The notes: a model not told the origin generated them from the sequence alone. Positions 1 to 9,636 are shown, counted from the stretch's first letter. The stretch is DNA of 64,000 nucleotides from Lacisediminimonas profundi (GCF_008831265.1 NZ_VTTH01000003.1:310001-374000); one strand, 5' to 3'. Made by a program: numbers and translations.

Positions 1-1341
1 GACGAACTGCGGGTGGCGGCGATGGCGCTGCAGTCGAGCTGGCGCGCAACCGACCAGGTACCGCGCCGCGCGCTCGCTGCCGGCATCGTCGGCCGCTACG
101 GCAGCCTGGATCCGAGCGATGGCGGCGACACCGCGCGCAGCAGCCTGTCGGCCGACTGGACCCGCAGGTATGCGGATGGTGCAATGCGCGCCAACGCTTA
201 CCTGGTGCGCTCGCGGCTGAACCTGTTTTCCAACTTCACCTTCTTCAAGGACGACGCGGTCAACGGCGACCAGTTCAACCAGGCCGAAAAGCGCGTGCTG
301 GGTGGCATCAATATCGACCGCGCGTGGCAGCACAAGTTGGGGCGTTTCCAGTCCGAGACGACACTGGGCCTGCAACTGCGGCAGGATCGCCTGTCGCCGG
401 TCGGCTTGTACACCAGTGTCCGGGGGCAGCGCCTGGCGACCACGCGCGAGGATAATGTCGTCGAATCCTCCGCCGGCCTGTTTGCCTCGAACACGACGCG
501 CTGGACGCCATGGTTCCGGACCGTGGCCGGGTTGCGCAATGATCGTTACCGGTTCCGGGTGGACAGCAACAAGCCGGCCGACAGCGGCACGGTCGATGCC
601 TCGATCACCAGCCCGAAGTTCTCCGCCATCTTCACGCCCGCCGAGCGGGTCGAGTTGTACCTGAACTGGGGGCGCGGCTTCCACAGCAACGATGCGCGCG
701 GCGTGACCAGCGCGGTCAATCCCTCCACGCCGCTGGTGCAGGCTGCTGGCAGGGAAGTCGGCTTGCGGCTGGACGGACTGCTGCGCGGATTGCAGACCAC
801 GATGTCCTTGTGGGAGCTGGACCTGGCTTCCGAACTGGTCTTTGTCGGCGACGCTGGCACCACCCAGGCCGGCCGGCCCAGCAAGCGGCGCGGTGTCGAA
901 CTCGGGAACGTCTACAAGATTGCACAGGGATGGACGGCCGACCTCGATCTTGCGTGGTCGCGTGCCCGATTCACCGACAGCGACCCCGCCGGCCCGTTCA
1001 TTCCGGGCGCGGTGGCGCGCACTGCCTCATTCGGCATCACGGCAGAGCTTGGCCGCTGGAGCGGCGGCCTGCGCTTGCGTCATGTGGGCGGCCGCGCGCT
1101 GGTCGAGGACAACAGCGTGCGGTCGCCATCGTCAACGTTGCTTAATGGCAAGATAGGTTATGCTGCAGGAAAGAACGTCAAGCTGACCCTGGAAGTGCTC
1201 AACCTGCTGAACCGGCAGGTCAGCGATATCGACTATTACTATGAGTCGCAATTGCGCACCGAACCGCTGGCGGTGGCCGATATCCACACGCATCCCGGCG
1301 AGTCGCGGGCGGTGCGCGCGGGTCTGGTCGTGCGCTTTTAA
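1..1341 (+). CDS. TonB-dependent outer-membrane receptor, C-terminal part (5' truncated by window edge)
   Basis: The reading frame is open from base 1, so the plug domain and start lie outside the window. The visible 446 residues alternate polar and hydrophobic strands typical of a receptor beta-barrel, including YLNWGRGFHSNDARG and the near-terminal LEVLNLLNRQ segment, and end in a C-terminal phenylalanine (GLVVRF), the usual signal for BAM-dependent insertion. Such receptors import siderophores, vitamins or sugars using TonB energy. The substrate cannot be told from this part. It is followed by a 285-base gap and an unrelated secreted protein, so no operon partner helps. Confidence 0.88.
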   Translation, partial: DELRVAAMALQSSWRATDQVPRRALAAGIVGRYGSLDPSDGGDTARSSLSADWTRRYADGAMRANAYLVRSRLNLFSNFTFFKDDAVNGDQFNQAEKRVLGGINIDRAWQHKLGRFQSETTLGLQLRQDRLSPVGLYTSVRGQRLATTREDNVVESSAGLFASNTTRWTPWFRTVAGLRNDRYRFRVDSNKPADSGTVDASITSPKFSAIFTPAERVELYLNWGRGFHSNDARGVTSAVNPSTPLVQAAGREVGLRLDGLLRGLQTTMSLWELDLASELVFVGDAGTTQAGRPSKRRGVELGNVYKIAQGWTADLDLAWSRARFTDSDPAGPFIPGAVARTASFGITAELGRWSGGLRLRHVGGRALVEDNSVRSPSSTLLNGKIGYAAGKNVKLTLEVLNLLNRQVSDIDYYYESQLRTEPLAVADIHTHPGESRAVRAGLVVRF

Positions 1342-1504
1342 GCGTCAATGGTTTCCCCGTCCAATACAGAAGCCGGATAAGCCGGCATTTTCCAGTTCAA
1401 GCCATCCAGCAGCACCATTTATCCAGTCCTCGATTGCCCGGATATTGAAATTTTGATGTAGGTCAAAACAGTCCGGATCCAGTGCCTTTTCCGGAATTGT
1501 TTCC

Positions 1505-1533
1505 TGTCGGAAATAATTTTCGTCTCCTATAAT
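1505..1533 (+). promoter_or_regulatory. possible sigma70-type promoter
   Basis: A perfect TATAAT lies at 1528-1533, with a weak TGTCGG at the -35 position 17 bases upstream. If it is used, transcription would start near 1540, at the first in-frame ATG of the downstream gene. This favours a later start codon for that gene. Confidence 0.35.
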
Positions 1534-1626
1534 ATTTCCATGAGGAAAGAATTCCACAAGGAAATACGAGATCTCCAGCGTCGCTGGCGACAGTTTTTTG
1601 AACATGATCCGGTCGAGGCTGACCAT

Positions 1627-2451
1627 ATGAATTCCAGGATGGATTTGATGGAACTTAGAATGTTGAGGGCGGGCAAGCAGGCGTGGATTCATTTCCTCGC
1701 TGCCGTCATGGTTGCGCTTGCGGTGGAGAATGCCGAAGCAATCTTGTCGCCCGACCCGCGGCCGGACCGGATCGGCTGCGAGCTGTCAAAGCCCGGGGTT
1801 CGAGTCAGCTTTGATGTCTCGACCAAGCCGGCGCAGTACAGTGTTGCCGCAGCGACGCTGCGCGGCATGACCCAAGGACATTCCGCGATTGCGATGGGCG
1901 AAATACTTGGCCTGACCGATGCGCGCTTCAAGGCAACGGTGCGGGTCAATACCGTGTTTTCGGAGCTCCCTAATGGGAAATTATGCGTTTCGCCAAGCTA
2001 CGAGGCCAAGCTGGACTTCGAGCAGATGTCGGTCTACCTTGCCAGCGAGTTGTCGCGGGACAAGTGTGCTCAGGAGCATGTGCTGAATCACGAAATGATG
2101 CATGTCCTGTTTTACCGGCAGGCGTTGCAGCAGGCCAGCCAGGCACTGGAAAAGGACCTGATTCTCAACAGCACCAACTTCGTCGTTGACGACGAAACTT
2201 CGCTGCCGCAGATCCAGGCGCGCCTGTCCGAAGTCGTGGGTAACCACGCCCAGAGCCTGTTCAAGCGCTTTGACGTCTGGCATGCAACGATCGACACGCC
2301 CCATGAATATGAGCGGGCGCTGCATGTGTGCAATGGCGTGATTCCCCGCCTGTTGGGCCGCACCGGCACCGCGGCTGCGCCGGCCTTGCATGTGCCGCAG
2401 TGGCGCGCAGGACAGCAGGCTCCGCAGGCAAGGCCGGCGTCACGCGGATAG
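1627..2451 (+). CDS. secreted HExxH-motif protein of unknown function
   Basis: 274 residues from the chosen ATG. The frame is open back to an ATG at 1540, but a TATAAT lies just before that, and GAGG sits 8 bases before 1627; an ATG at 1660 is also possible. A hydrophobic stretch (WIHFLAAVMVALAVENAEA) gives a convincing signal peptide, so the product is probably periplasmic. At about residues 155-159 it has HEMMH, the HExxH pattern of zinc metallopeptidases, within NHEMMHVLFYRQ. No third zinc ligand can be assigned with confidence. The family is not recognised. The gene faces the GspE-like gene across a short gap with a hairpin. Confidence 0.7.
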   Translation: MNSRMDLMELRMLRAGKQAWIHFLAAVMVALAVENAEAILSPDPRPDRIGCELSKPGVRVSFDVSTKPAQYSVAAATLRGMTQGHSAIAMGEILGLTDARFKATVRVNTVFSELPNGKLCVSPSYEAKLDFEQMSVYLASELSRDKCAQEHVLNHEMMHVLFYRQALQQASQALEKDLILNSTNFVVDDETSLPQIQARLSEVVGNHAQSLFKRFDVWHATIDTPHEYERALHVCNGVIPRLLGRTGTAAAPALHVPQWRAGQQAPQARPASRG

Positions 2452-2476
2452 GGAGCGGATAGGGAGCGGATAGGGC
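2444..2476 (+). repeat. short tandem repeat, 3 x 11 bp
   Basis: Three copies of GCGGATAGGGA (the last ends in C) start just before the stop codon of the HExxH gene and run into the gap. This is one of several short degenerate tandem repeats at gene ends in this window. Confidence 0.8.
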
Positions 2477-2496
2477 GGGCGATCAGGGACGCGAGG

Positions 2497-2520
2497 GCTG
2501 CGGCGCCGGCTCGCCGCAGC
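2497..2520. terminator. hairpin between convergent genes
   Basis: A perfect 9-bp stem (GCTGCGGCG / CGCCGCAGC) with a 6-base loop lies between two convergent genes. It lacks a T-run on either side, so it is a weak candidate for a bidirectional terminator. Confidence 0.35.
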
Positions 2521-2536
2521 GGTCCTGATTGCCACT

Positions 2537-4909
2537 TCAGATCCGGCGCACCTGGTCCCAGTCGGTCTCGCCTTCGAATATCTTTTCGATTCCGTGCTGC
2601 CGCATCGAATGCATGCCGGCTTGCATCACCGCCGTGCGTATGGTTTCCAGATCCCTGCGGGCGCCAATCAGCTTCTTGATGTCGGGGTCGACCGTCATCA
2701 GTTCATACAGTCCGACGCGGCCCTTGTAGCCGCTGCCTGCACATTCGGTGCAACCCGCGGCGCGATAGAGCCGGATCGATCCGTCCTGCCCGGTGTAGCG
2801 CGCGCGGAACAGGTCCGCCGCGGCTTCCTTGTCGATGCCACCGTCGCGTGCGTATTCGGACGCCAGCCGTTCCATGTCTTCATCGCTTGCGGTGACCGGA
2901 ATGCGACAAGTTCCACATAGCCGGCGCACCAGGCGCTGGCCGAGGATGTACACCAGCGCGTCGGCCAGGTTGTACGAGTCCACGCCGAGGTCGAGCAGGC
3001 GTGCGATGCTTTCGACGGCGCTGCCGGTGTGCATGGTCGAAAAGACCATGTGGCCCGTGAGCGATGCTTCCAGCACCGTGTCGGCGGTTTCCGAATCCCG
3101 GGTCTCGCCTACCATGATGACGTCCGGATCGGCGCGCAACAGGCTGCGTAGCACCGAAGCAAAGTCCCAGTCGGCACGTGTTTGAACCTGTACCTGGCGC
3201 AAGCCTTCCTGCACGATTTCGACCGGGTCTTCCACCGTCCAGATCTTGGTATGGCTGTTGTTCAAGTGGCCGAGGATTGCATGCAGGGTCGTGGTCTTGC
3301 CCGATCCGGTGGGGCCGCACGACAGGCACAGACCGTGGTCCCGTTCCGACAGCGATTTCAGGGTGGCCAGTGAGCTTGACGGCACGCCGAGCTGGTCCAG
3401 GTTGCGTGGCTGCGGGTGGGTCAGGATACGCATCACCACATCCTCCAGCCCATCGGTGGTCGGTATCGTGACCACCCGCAGTTCGACATTGACCGGCCCG
3501 AACTGGCTGAAGCCGATCTTGCCGTCCTGCGAATGGCGGCGCTCGGAGATATCCAGCTTGCTCATGATCTTGATGCGCGACACCAGTGCGCGCCGGAAGC
3601 GCGAAGGAATCTCGGCGTAGGGCACCATCGTCCCGTCCTTGCGAAACCGGACGCGGGTCGGGCGCGAGCCGGACATCGCTTCGATATGAATGTCGGAGGC
3701 GCCTTGCTCGTAGGCGTCGAGGATGATCTTGCTGGCCAGCCGTACCACCGCGTTGTCCGACTCGGACATGCCAGGTTCGGCGGCGTCTTCCAGTTCCGGT
3801 TCGCCGGGCAAGTGCATTTCCTGCACCAGATCCGCCACGCTCTCGCGCTTGCCATGCAGGCGATAAAACTGGTTGATCCGTTCCTCGATTTCGCCGTAGG
3901 CCGCCATCACCGGCTCGATGCGCAGATGGGTGGCAAATGCCAGCTGGTTCAGGGTATCGCTGGCCAGCGGATCGTCCATTGCCACCAGCAGACGATTACC
4001 TTTCCGATAGAGCGGCAACGCATTCAGCCGGCGGGCGAGAGACTCGGGTACGACCCGCGCCAATTCCGGGTCGAAGCGGAAGCGCGACAAGTCCACGTTG
4101 GGAATCCCCAGCTTTTGGGTCAGCATCCGGCGTACCGTCTGGCGGTCCACCGCACCCATCTGGATCAGGATTTCGCCGAGTTGCAGCCGGCGGTCCCGTG
4201 CCTGCCTGGTCAGCGCTTCATCCAGTTGCTGCTGGCTGATCAATCCTTCCTTCGTCAGCACTTCGCCCAGCATCCGCGGCGGGCTGTTCTTGTTGCGAAT
4301 CAGCGCAGCCTCGATATCTTCGCCGGTAATCGCCTTGTGGTCGGCCAGGTATTCGCCCAGCTTGCGGCTGCGTAGCGCCTGCTGCCGGGCCAGGCCTTCT
4401 TCCAGAACGGACGGTGAAACCAGATTGTCGTCGACCAGCGACTTGCCCAGCCGGTCGCCGATCTGGTAACTCGCGATGGCGCTGCCGGGGATGAACCAGC
4501 GTATCCGCTTTTTTCCATAACTGGGGAGGTAAAGGAAGATGCCGGAGGTTTCGACGACGTAACCGGTTGTGTTTGATTCCAGTACCTCGCCGTCCTTGAA
4601 TTTGACGACGCAGCGCTGGGTGTCGTTCTCCGGCAGCGCATGTCCGGAATCTGTCCCGGCCATCTCCAGGTGTTCGCGTTGCAGGATCACCGGGTCAGTC
4701 AGCCGCAGCGTCTTGAATTGGGAGGCTCCCAGGGACAGTGCTGGCCGGTCATTGTCGGGCTGGAACCCCAGCAAGCAGGCCTTTGCATCGAAATGCGTCA
4801 CACGGCCGCTCAGTCGTTCGTTATCCTTTAGCACCACTACGGCCCGGCCCGTTTCTTCGACGGGCCCGCCAGCCAACTCGTAATGCGGGGGGGCAGGCCA
4901 ATTCAACAT
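2537..4909 (-). CDS. GspE/PilB-type secretion ATPase with duplicated N-terminal beta modules
   Basis: 790 residues from an ATG preceded by AAGGAGAAG. Residues about 23-70 and 98-145 are two similar small beta-rich units (VVLKDNERLSG... and VKFKDGEVLES...) not usual in GspE or PilB. Next come MshEN/T2SSE_N-like segments (about 155-350), then the ATPase core: Walker A GPTGSGKT (532-539), Walker B region ADPDVIMVGETRDSE, and the family's zinc-binding pairs CGTC (665-668) and CTEC (720-723). The fold powers type II secretion or type IV pilus assembly from the inner membrane. No other secretion or pilus gene is nearby, so it is an orphan or serves a distant system. A role in twitching or EPS export is conceivable but unsupported. 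Confidence 0.9.
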   Translation of the reverse strand: MLNWPAPPHYELAGGPVEETGRAVVVLKDNERLSGRVTHFDAKACLLGFQPDNDRPALSLGASQFKTLRLTDPVILQREHLEMAGTDSGHALPENDTQRCVVKFKDGEVLESNTTGYVVETSGIFLYLPSYGKKRIRWFIPGSAIASYQIGDRLGKSLVDDNLVSPSVLEEGLARQQALRSRKLGEYLADHKAITGEDIEAALIRNKNSPPRMLGEVLTKEGLISQQQLDEALTRQARDRRLQLGEILIQMGAVDRQTVRRMLTQKLGIPNVDLSRFRFDPELARVVPESLARRLNALPLYRKGNRLLVAMDDPLASDTLNQLAFATHLRIEPVMAAYGEIEERINQFYRLHGKRESVADLVQEMHLPGEPELEDAAEPGMSESDNAVVRLASKIILDAYEQGASDIHIEAMSGSRPTRVRFRKDGTMVPYAEIPSRFRRALVSRIKIMSKLDISERRHSQDGKIGFSQFGPVNVELRVVTIPTTDGLEDVVMRILTHPQPRNLDQLGVPSSSLATLKSLSERDHGLCLSCGPTGSGKTTTLHAILGHLNNSHTKIWTVEDPVEIVQEGLRQVQVQTRADWDFASVLRSLLRADPDVIMVGETRDSETADTVLEASLTGHMVFSTMHTGSAVESIARLLDLGVDSYNLADALVYILGQRLVRRLCGTCRIPVTASDEDMERLASEYARDGGIDKEAAADLFRARYTGQDGSIRLYRAAGCTECAGSGYKGRVGLYELMTVDPDIKKLIGARRDLETIRTAVMQAGMHSMRQHGIEKIFEGETDWDQVRRI

Positions 4910-4978
4910 CTCTTCTCCTTGATTTTGCAGGCGCAATTCCAGTCGGTCGGAACCGCCCTCGCATCGGCTCGTGACGGC

Positions 4979-6208
4979 TCAGCCAAAAAACCAGTAGCAA
5001 GCACCGATCGACGCCACCACGCCGGCCAGATCTGCAATCAGCGCACATGCCACAGCATGCCTGGCCCGCTGGATTCCCACCGCCCCGAAATACACCGCCA
5101 GCACATAGAACGTGGTCTCGGTGCTGCCTTGCACGGTCGCTGCCACCAGCGCCGGAAAGCTGTCGACGCCATGCGTTTTCATGGTCTCGATCAGCATTGC
5201 CCGTGCCGCACTGCCGGAGAACGGCTTGACCATGGCGGTGGGCAGCGCGTCGACGAAGCGGCTGTCCCAACCGCCGGCTTCGACCAGCAGCCGCACCGCA
5301 TTCAGCGCGTAATCCAGCGCACCGGAGGCGCGCAGTACGCCAACCGCGCACAGCATCGCAACCAGGTAAGGCAGCAGATTCTTGGCGACATCGAAGCCTT
5401 CGCGCGCGCCTTCGACGAAACTTTCATAGACCGGCACCCGGCGCAGTGCGCCGCATAGCAGGAACAACAGGATCAGGGCGAACAGCACCAGGTTCCCCAG
5501 CAGCGACGACAGCGCCGCCAGCACCGCTGCCGACAGCCCGGCCAGCACGGCAATGATGGCGCCGAGCAGCAGCGCAGATCCGCAGAGCCAGGCCAGCACC
5601 ACCGGGTCGCGCAGCTTCAGCCGCTGCGCGAACGCAACCGCCAGGAAGCCGGCCAGGGTGGAAGCAAAGGTCGCCAGCAGGATGGGCAGGAACACCAGCG
5701 TCGGATTTGGCGCGCCCTGCTGCATGCGATACATGAAAATCGACACCGGCAACAGCGTCAGCGATGACGCATTCAACACCAGGAACAGGATTTGCGCGTT
5801 GGTCGCCACCTTCGGGTCGGTGTTCAGTTCCTGCAGCGAGCGCATTGCTTTCAGGCCGATCGGCGTGGCAGCGTTGTCGAGCCCGAGCGCGTTGGCGGTG
5901 AAGTTCAGCGTGATGAAGCCGAGGGCAGGGTGGCCGCGCGGGACCTCCGGCATCAGTCGCGCGAACAATGGCGACAGCAGCCGTGCCAGCAGGTCGACCA
6001 GTCCGGCTTTTTCGGCGATCCGCAGGAAACCCAGCCACATCGTCAGTGTGCCGAACAGCAGGATCATCACCTCGACCGACAGCCGTGCCATGCCGAACAG
6101 GCTGTCGACGATGGCAGCGAATACCGCGGCATCGCCACCCGCCAGCCAGCGCGTCAGGGCGCTGATCGCGGCGACTGCAAAAAATCCTAGCCAGAGGCCG
6201 TTCAGCAT
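4979..6208 (-). CDS. SpmA-SpmB fusion, nucleoside-recognition (Gate) domain membrane protein
   Basis: A 409-residue polytopic inner-membrane protein. The N-terminal half matches SpmA (FNFTANALGLDNAATPIGLKAM is the family signature region, seen here as ITLNFTANALGLDNAATPIG) and the C-terminal half matches SpmB (LLPYLVAMLCAVGVLRASGALD; VQGSTETTFYVLAVYFGAVG). Spore-forming Firmicutes carry these as two genes, while many proteobacteria have the fusion. A nucleoside-recognition domain suggests transport of a small solute, but the substrate is unknown. It lies upstream of the GspE-like gene on the same strand, about 69 bases away, and divergent to earP. Confidence 0.88.
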   Translation of the reverse strand: MLNGLWLGFFAVAAISALTRWLAGGDAAVFAAIVDSLFGMARLSVEVMILLFGTLTMWLGFLRIAEKAGLVDLLARLLSPLFARLMPEVPRGHPALGFITLNFTANALGLDNAATPIGLKAMRSLQELNTDPKVATNAQILFLVLNASSLTLLPVSIFMYRMQQGAPNPTLVFLPILLATFASTLAGFLAVAFAQRLKLRDPVVLAWLCGSALLLGAIIAVLAGLSAAVLAALSSLLGNLVLFALILLFLLCGALRRVPVYESFVEGAREGFDVAKNLLPYLVAMLCAVGVLRASGALDYALNAVRLLVEAGGWDSRFVDALPTAMVKPFSGSAARAMLIETMKTHGVDSFPALVAATVQGSTETTFYVLAVYFGAVGIQRARHAVACALIADLAGVVASIGACYWFFG

Positions 6209-6485
6209 GCGCGTTTCGTCTTTCTGATTTGCAACAGGGTGGCAGCGATGATGATGGGAAAGGGGGAGGGCGTCAATGCGGCGGGGAGGCCTACATCAGC
6301 GCCATTCTTGTCTCTGGCATGCAACGGCATCATCGCCATTCAAAAAGAAAAGATGTAAAATTCACAACTTATCTGCGATTGGCAGTGCTGCCGGCTTTTT
6401 GAATTATGATGTGGCGCTTCGCATGTATCGCGCTCCACCATTATCACGATCCACTATTACCGCGCTCCTCCATTCTTTTCGCGCC

Positions 6486-7631
6486 ATGCCCTCCCTCCAC
6501 CTGTTCTGCCGCGTGATCGACAACTTCGGCGATATCGGCGTGTGCTGGCGGCTGGCGCGGCAAGTCGCAAACGAACATCAATTCGAGGTCACGCTGTGGG
6601 TCGATGACCTGCCCAGCTTCAAGCGGCTATGCCGCGCGGTCGATCCGGCGCTTGACCTGCAGCAGATCGAAGCGGTCTGTGTGCGGCGCTGGTCCGATCC
6701 ATTCCCCGACATTCCGCCACAGCAAATTCCTGACATCGTCATCGAAGGCTTCGGCTGCCGCCTGCCAGAGGAATATCTGCACGCGATGGCTGCACGGCCG
6801 GTCAAGCCGGCATGGATCAACCTGGAATACCTGAGTGCCGAGGCCTGGGTCGACAGCTGTCATGGCCTGCCGTCGCCCCATCCGGGCTTGCCGCTCACGA
6901 AGCATTTCTATTTCCCGGGTTTTACCGCGCAGGCCGGCGGCTTGCTGCGGGAGCATGGCCTTGAGCAGCGGCGAGCCGCGTTCGACGCCGACCCGACAGA
7001 GGCAGACGCCTTCCTGTCGCAGATCGGGGTGTCGCGGGCAGGGCATGAGCGAATCCTGACGCTGTTCTGCTATCCGCAAGCGCCAGTGGCGGATCTGTTT
7101 TCACTTCTGCAGGGCGAGCGATCTTCCACGCTATGCCTGGTTGCAGAGGGCGTGGCCAGCGATGCCGTGCGCGCTTTCCTCGGCACGTCGGCCGTGGCCG
7201 GCATGCGGGTGACCAAGGGGGGCTTGACGGTGCAGGTCGTGCCTTTCCTCGAACAGCCCGATTACGACCTGCTGCTGTGGTGCGCAGACCTGAATTTCGT
7301 GCGCGGCGAGGATTCTTTCGTGCGCGGGCAGTGGGCCGAGCGTCCTTTGCTGTGGCACATCTACCCGCAAGAGGAAGGCGCACATCTGGTCAAGCTGGAT
7401 GCATTCCTGGAGCGCTATTGCAGCGGCTTGCCGGAAAACCTTGGCACCGCCCTGGCAAACGTGATGCGGGGATGGAACGGCGCCGGCATCGCGGCCGACG
7501 ACTGGCGGCAGATCTGGTCGCCGGCGGCAGCCGCCAGCCTGCGGCAACACGCGCGGAGCTGGGCCGGGCAGTTGCGCGTGCACGGCGACCTGGCGTCTAA
7601 CCTGCTTCGATTCGCGAAAGAAAGCTGTTAA
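6486..7631 (+). CDS. earP: EF-P arginine rhamnosyltransferase EarP
   Basis: 381 residues from the ATG of [26 protein letters not shown]. The frame extends upstream, but homologues begin here. EarP transfers rhamnose from dTDP-L-rhamnose to Arg32 of elongation factor P and is a GT-B inverting enzyme. The family features [15 protein letters not shown] at the N-terminus and [25 protein letters not shown] in the C-terminal, nucleotide-sugar-binding half are both present. The efp gene follows 92 bases downstream, and its product has arginine at position 32, so donor enzyme and target agree. Length is normal for the family. Confidence 0.96.
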   Translation: MPSLHLFCRVIDNFGDIGVCWRLARQVANEHQFEVTLWVDDLPSFKRLCRAVDPALDLQQIEAVCVRRWSDPFPDIPPQQIPDIVIEGFGCRLPEEYLHAMAARPVKPAWINLEYLSAEAWVDSCHGLPSPHPGLPLTKHFYFPGFTAQAGGLLREHGLEQRRAAFDADPTEADAFLSQIGVSRAGHERILTLFCYPQAPVADLFSLLQGERSSTLCLVAEGVASDAVRAFLGTSAVAGMRVTKGGLTVQVVPFLEQPDYDLLLWCADLNFVRGEDSFVRGQWAERPLLWHIYPQEEGAHLVKLDAFLERYCSGLPENLGTALANVMRGWNGAGIAADDWRQIWSPAAAASLRQHARSWAGQLRVHGDLASNLLRFAKESC

Positions 7632-7723
7632 AATACAGGGCTTTACTGAACGGGCACCCCTTCGGTGCTTTCCCTATACCGTCGGCAACGTATCGACGGA
7701 TTTCCACTTTATCCATACCAGTT

Positions 7724-8281
7724 ATGAAAACCGCACAAGAAATCCGCGTGGGCAACGTCATCATGGTTTCGGGCGCACCGATGGTCATTACCAGGACCGA
7801 ATTCGTCAAGTCCGGCCGTAACGCCTCCGTCGTCAAGATGAAAATGAAGAGCCTGCTGACCGCCCAAGGTCAGGAGAACGCATATCGCAGCGACGACAAG
7901 TTCGAAGTCGTCCAGCTCGATCGCAAGGAAGCGAGCTTCTCCTACTTTGCCGATCCGCTGTACGTGTTCATGGACGCCGACTACAACCAGTACGAGGTTG
8001 AAGGCGAAAACATGGGCGACGCCATTAACTACCTGCAAGACGGCATGCAGTGCGAAGTCGTGTTTTATAACGAAAAAGCCATCTCGGTCGAACTGCCGAC
8101 CACCGTCGTGCGCGAAGTGACCTACACCGAGCCGGCCGTCAAGGGCGACACGTCGGGCAAGGTACTCAAGCCTGCGACCATCGCCACCGGTTTCAAGGTT
8201 TCCGTTCCGCTGTTCGTGGAGCAGGGTGACAAGATCGAGATCGACACCCGCACCGGCGAGTACAAGTCGCGCAGCAAGTAA
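7724..8281 (+). CDS. efp: elongation factor P (arginine-32 type)
   Basis: 185 residues with the three-domain, tRNA-shaped EF-P layout: KOW-like N-domain, central OB domain and C-terminal OB domain ending [12 protein letters not shown] binds stalled ribosomes and eases peptide-bond formation at polyproline. The loop residue normally modified is arginine here (VKSGRNAS, Arg32), not lysine, so rhamnosylation by the adjacent EarP is expected rather than EpmABC lysylation. It is followed by a short tandem-repeat region. Confidence 0.98.
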   Translation: MKTAQEIRVGNVIMVSGAPMVITRTEFVKSGRNASVVKMKMKSLLTAQGQENAYRSDDKFEVVQLDRKEASFSYFADPLYVFMDADYNQYEVEGENMGDAINYLQDGMQCEVVFYNEKAISVELPTTVVREVTYTEPAVKGDTSGKVLKPATIATGFKVSVPLFVEQGDKIEIDTRTGEYKSRSK

Positions 8282-8370
8282 GCAGGAAACTGAGCAGGAA
8301 ACTGAGCAGAAATACTGAGCAGGAATACTGAGCAGAAATACTGAGCAGGAATACTGAGCAGGCAGCTGAG
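8282..8370 (+). repeat. degenerate tandem repeat after efp, 12-13 bp unit, about 7 copies
   Basis: The unit GCAGRAATACTGA or GCAGGAAACTGA repeats about seven times directly after the efp stop codon. Copies alternate between two close variants. No coding potential is evident. The remaining bases to 8562 show no clear feature. Confidence 0.9.
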
Positions 8371-8562
8371 CGCAGCAACCAGGCGCATCGGAAGCACAGG
8401 TCGGGTCAAGGACGGGATTTCGCGAGGCATGCCTCGCCCCGTCCGGACCGGACCAGCTTGCAAGCCGTCCCATGTTGACCAGGCGGCAGTCCGGTATTGC
8501 TCCAGATTCTCCCGGAAGTACCCTCCCAGCAGTACCCTCCCGGCAGCATCCCAGCCAGCCGT

Positions 8563-9636
8563 TCAATACTTCGCTTCTCCCTCGGTGAACGATGGGCAGC
8601 CATTCGTGCCCCACTGGTTCGAGCACGTCTGCCATTTACACCATTCGCGACCGAACAGGCTGGCAAGCTTTTCGCAGCGCGCCAACTCCCTGCGCACCAT
8701 TGCATGTGACTTGCCTTCAGCGTTTGCGGTGCTGACGGGCTTGATGCTTGCGCCCGGGGCGGACGGTGGCGGCGGGCCGCGACGGGTGCGGTCGCGCGAA
8801 CTTTCCGAAAAGGCCTGGCTCTTCAGCCGATCAATCTCTTCACCACGCAATACTGCGGTGGCGGGCGGCCGGATTCGCCTTGCGGCACGCTCCGCCTGCG
8901 CCAGCTGGCTGCCGCGGCCGTCATGGCGTGATTCCCGTTTTTTCTTGTCTTTCCGGATTTTCTGATCCAGCGCACTGGTTCCACCGGCTCTACTGCCAGG
9001 CTCGGCATTGCGTCCGGCATTGGCATCCACGGCTGCTTGTGCCGGGAGCGGGGGCTGTTCGCCAGCTATCCGATCGTCTGCGCCGGCCTCACCCGACGAA
9101 ACCCGACCGGCATGCGGCGCGCTGATGGCGACTGCGGCCGGCACCACTGTCATCGCCACGCTAGCTGTGGCCGCAGCCACAGGTGGAATTTCGCCGGCAG
9201 TGCCCGGCCTCTGAACCAGCGAAGCACGTTCAATGGTGTCCAGTGCCGAAAGCCACCATGCGGATGCCAGGCCAATCGCCAGCCCGGCCATCAGCGAGAG
9301 GGCGATCGGCCCGGCACGCAGCCACGGCGCGGGCTCCCTTGGGTGCCGCGAACGAGGAGTGGCGACAGGGCGCTGGCGGCGTGACGTTTTGACCGTCGGC
9401 AGCACCTCCGGCCGTACTTGGCGGGCAGCGCGGGGAGCCGGGGCTGGCTGCACGCGCGGCAGGCCGCGCAGCGGACGGGGCGCTGCGGCCGTATCGGTTG
9501 GTATCGGCCGCGCGGGCAGCGCATCGGAGGGCAATACCGGTCCATTCCTGATGCGTACCAACTGGCGGGGACAGGCAGCGAATCGCGGCGCCCGGAAGGC
9601 GCTGGCGTCGATTCGCTGCCCAGGACGATCGGACAT
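8563..9636 (-). CDS. hypothetical single-pass membrane protein with C-terminal Cys/Trp motif
   Basis: 357 residues, with AGGGA a few bases before the ATG. Residues 1-105 are Pro/Arg-rich and probably cytoplasmic; 109-131 form one membrane segment (IALSLMAGLAIGLASAWWL); 135-310 are Ala/Pro/charged low complexity; the last 42 residues are compact and have four cysteines (321, 333, 338, 347) within CEKLASLFGREWCKWQTC and NQWGTNGCPSF. I believe similar Cys/Trp tails occur on other betaproteobacterial hypothetical proteins, but no function is known to me. Two disulfides outside the cytoplasm are possible. Codon use resembles the neighbours. Confidence 0.75.
   Translation of the reverse strand: MSDRPGQRIDASAFRAPRFAACPRQLVRIRNGPVLPSDALPARPIPTDTAAAPRPLRGLPRVQPAPAPRAARQVRPEVLPTVKTSRRQRPVATPRSRHPREPAPWLRAGPIALSLMAGLAIGLASAWWLSALDTIERASLVQRPGTAGEIPPVAAATASVAMTVVPAAVAISAPHAGRVSSGEAGADDRIAGEQPPLPAQAAVDANAGRNAEPGSRAGGTSALDQKIRKDKKKRESRHDGRGSQLAQAERAARRIRPPATAVLRGEEIDRLKSQAFSESSRDRTRRGPPPPSAPGASIKPVSTANAEGKSHAMVRRELARCEKLASLFGREWCKWQTCSNQWGTNGCPSFTEGEAKY

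Noticed and set aside
2537-4909. Part of a type II secretion or type IV pilus operon
   Set aside because: No GspF/PilC, pilin, peptidase or secretin gene lies on either side.
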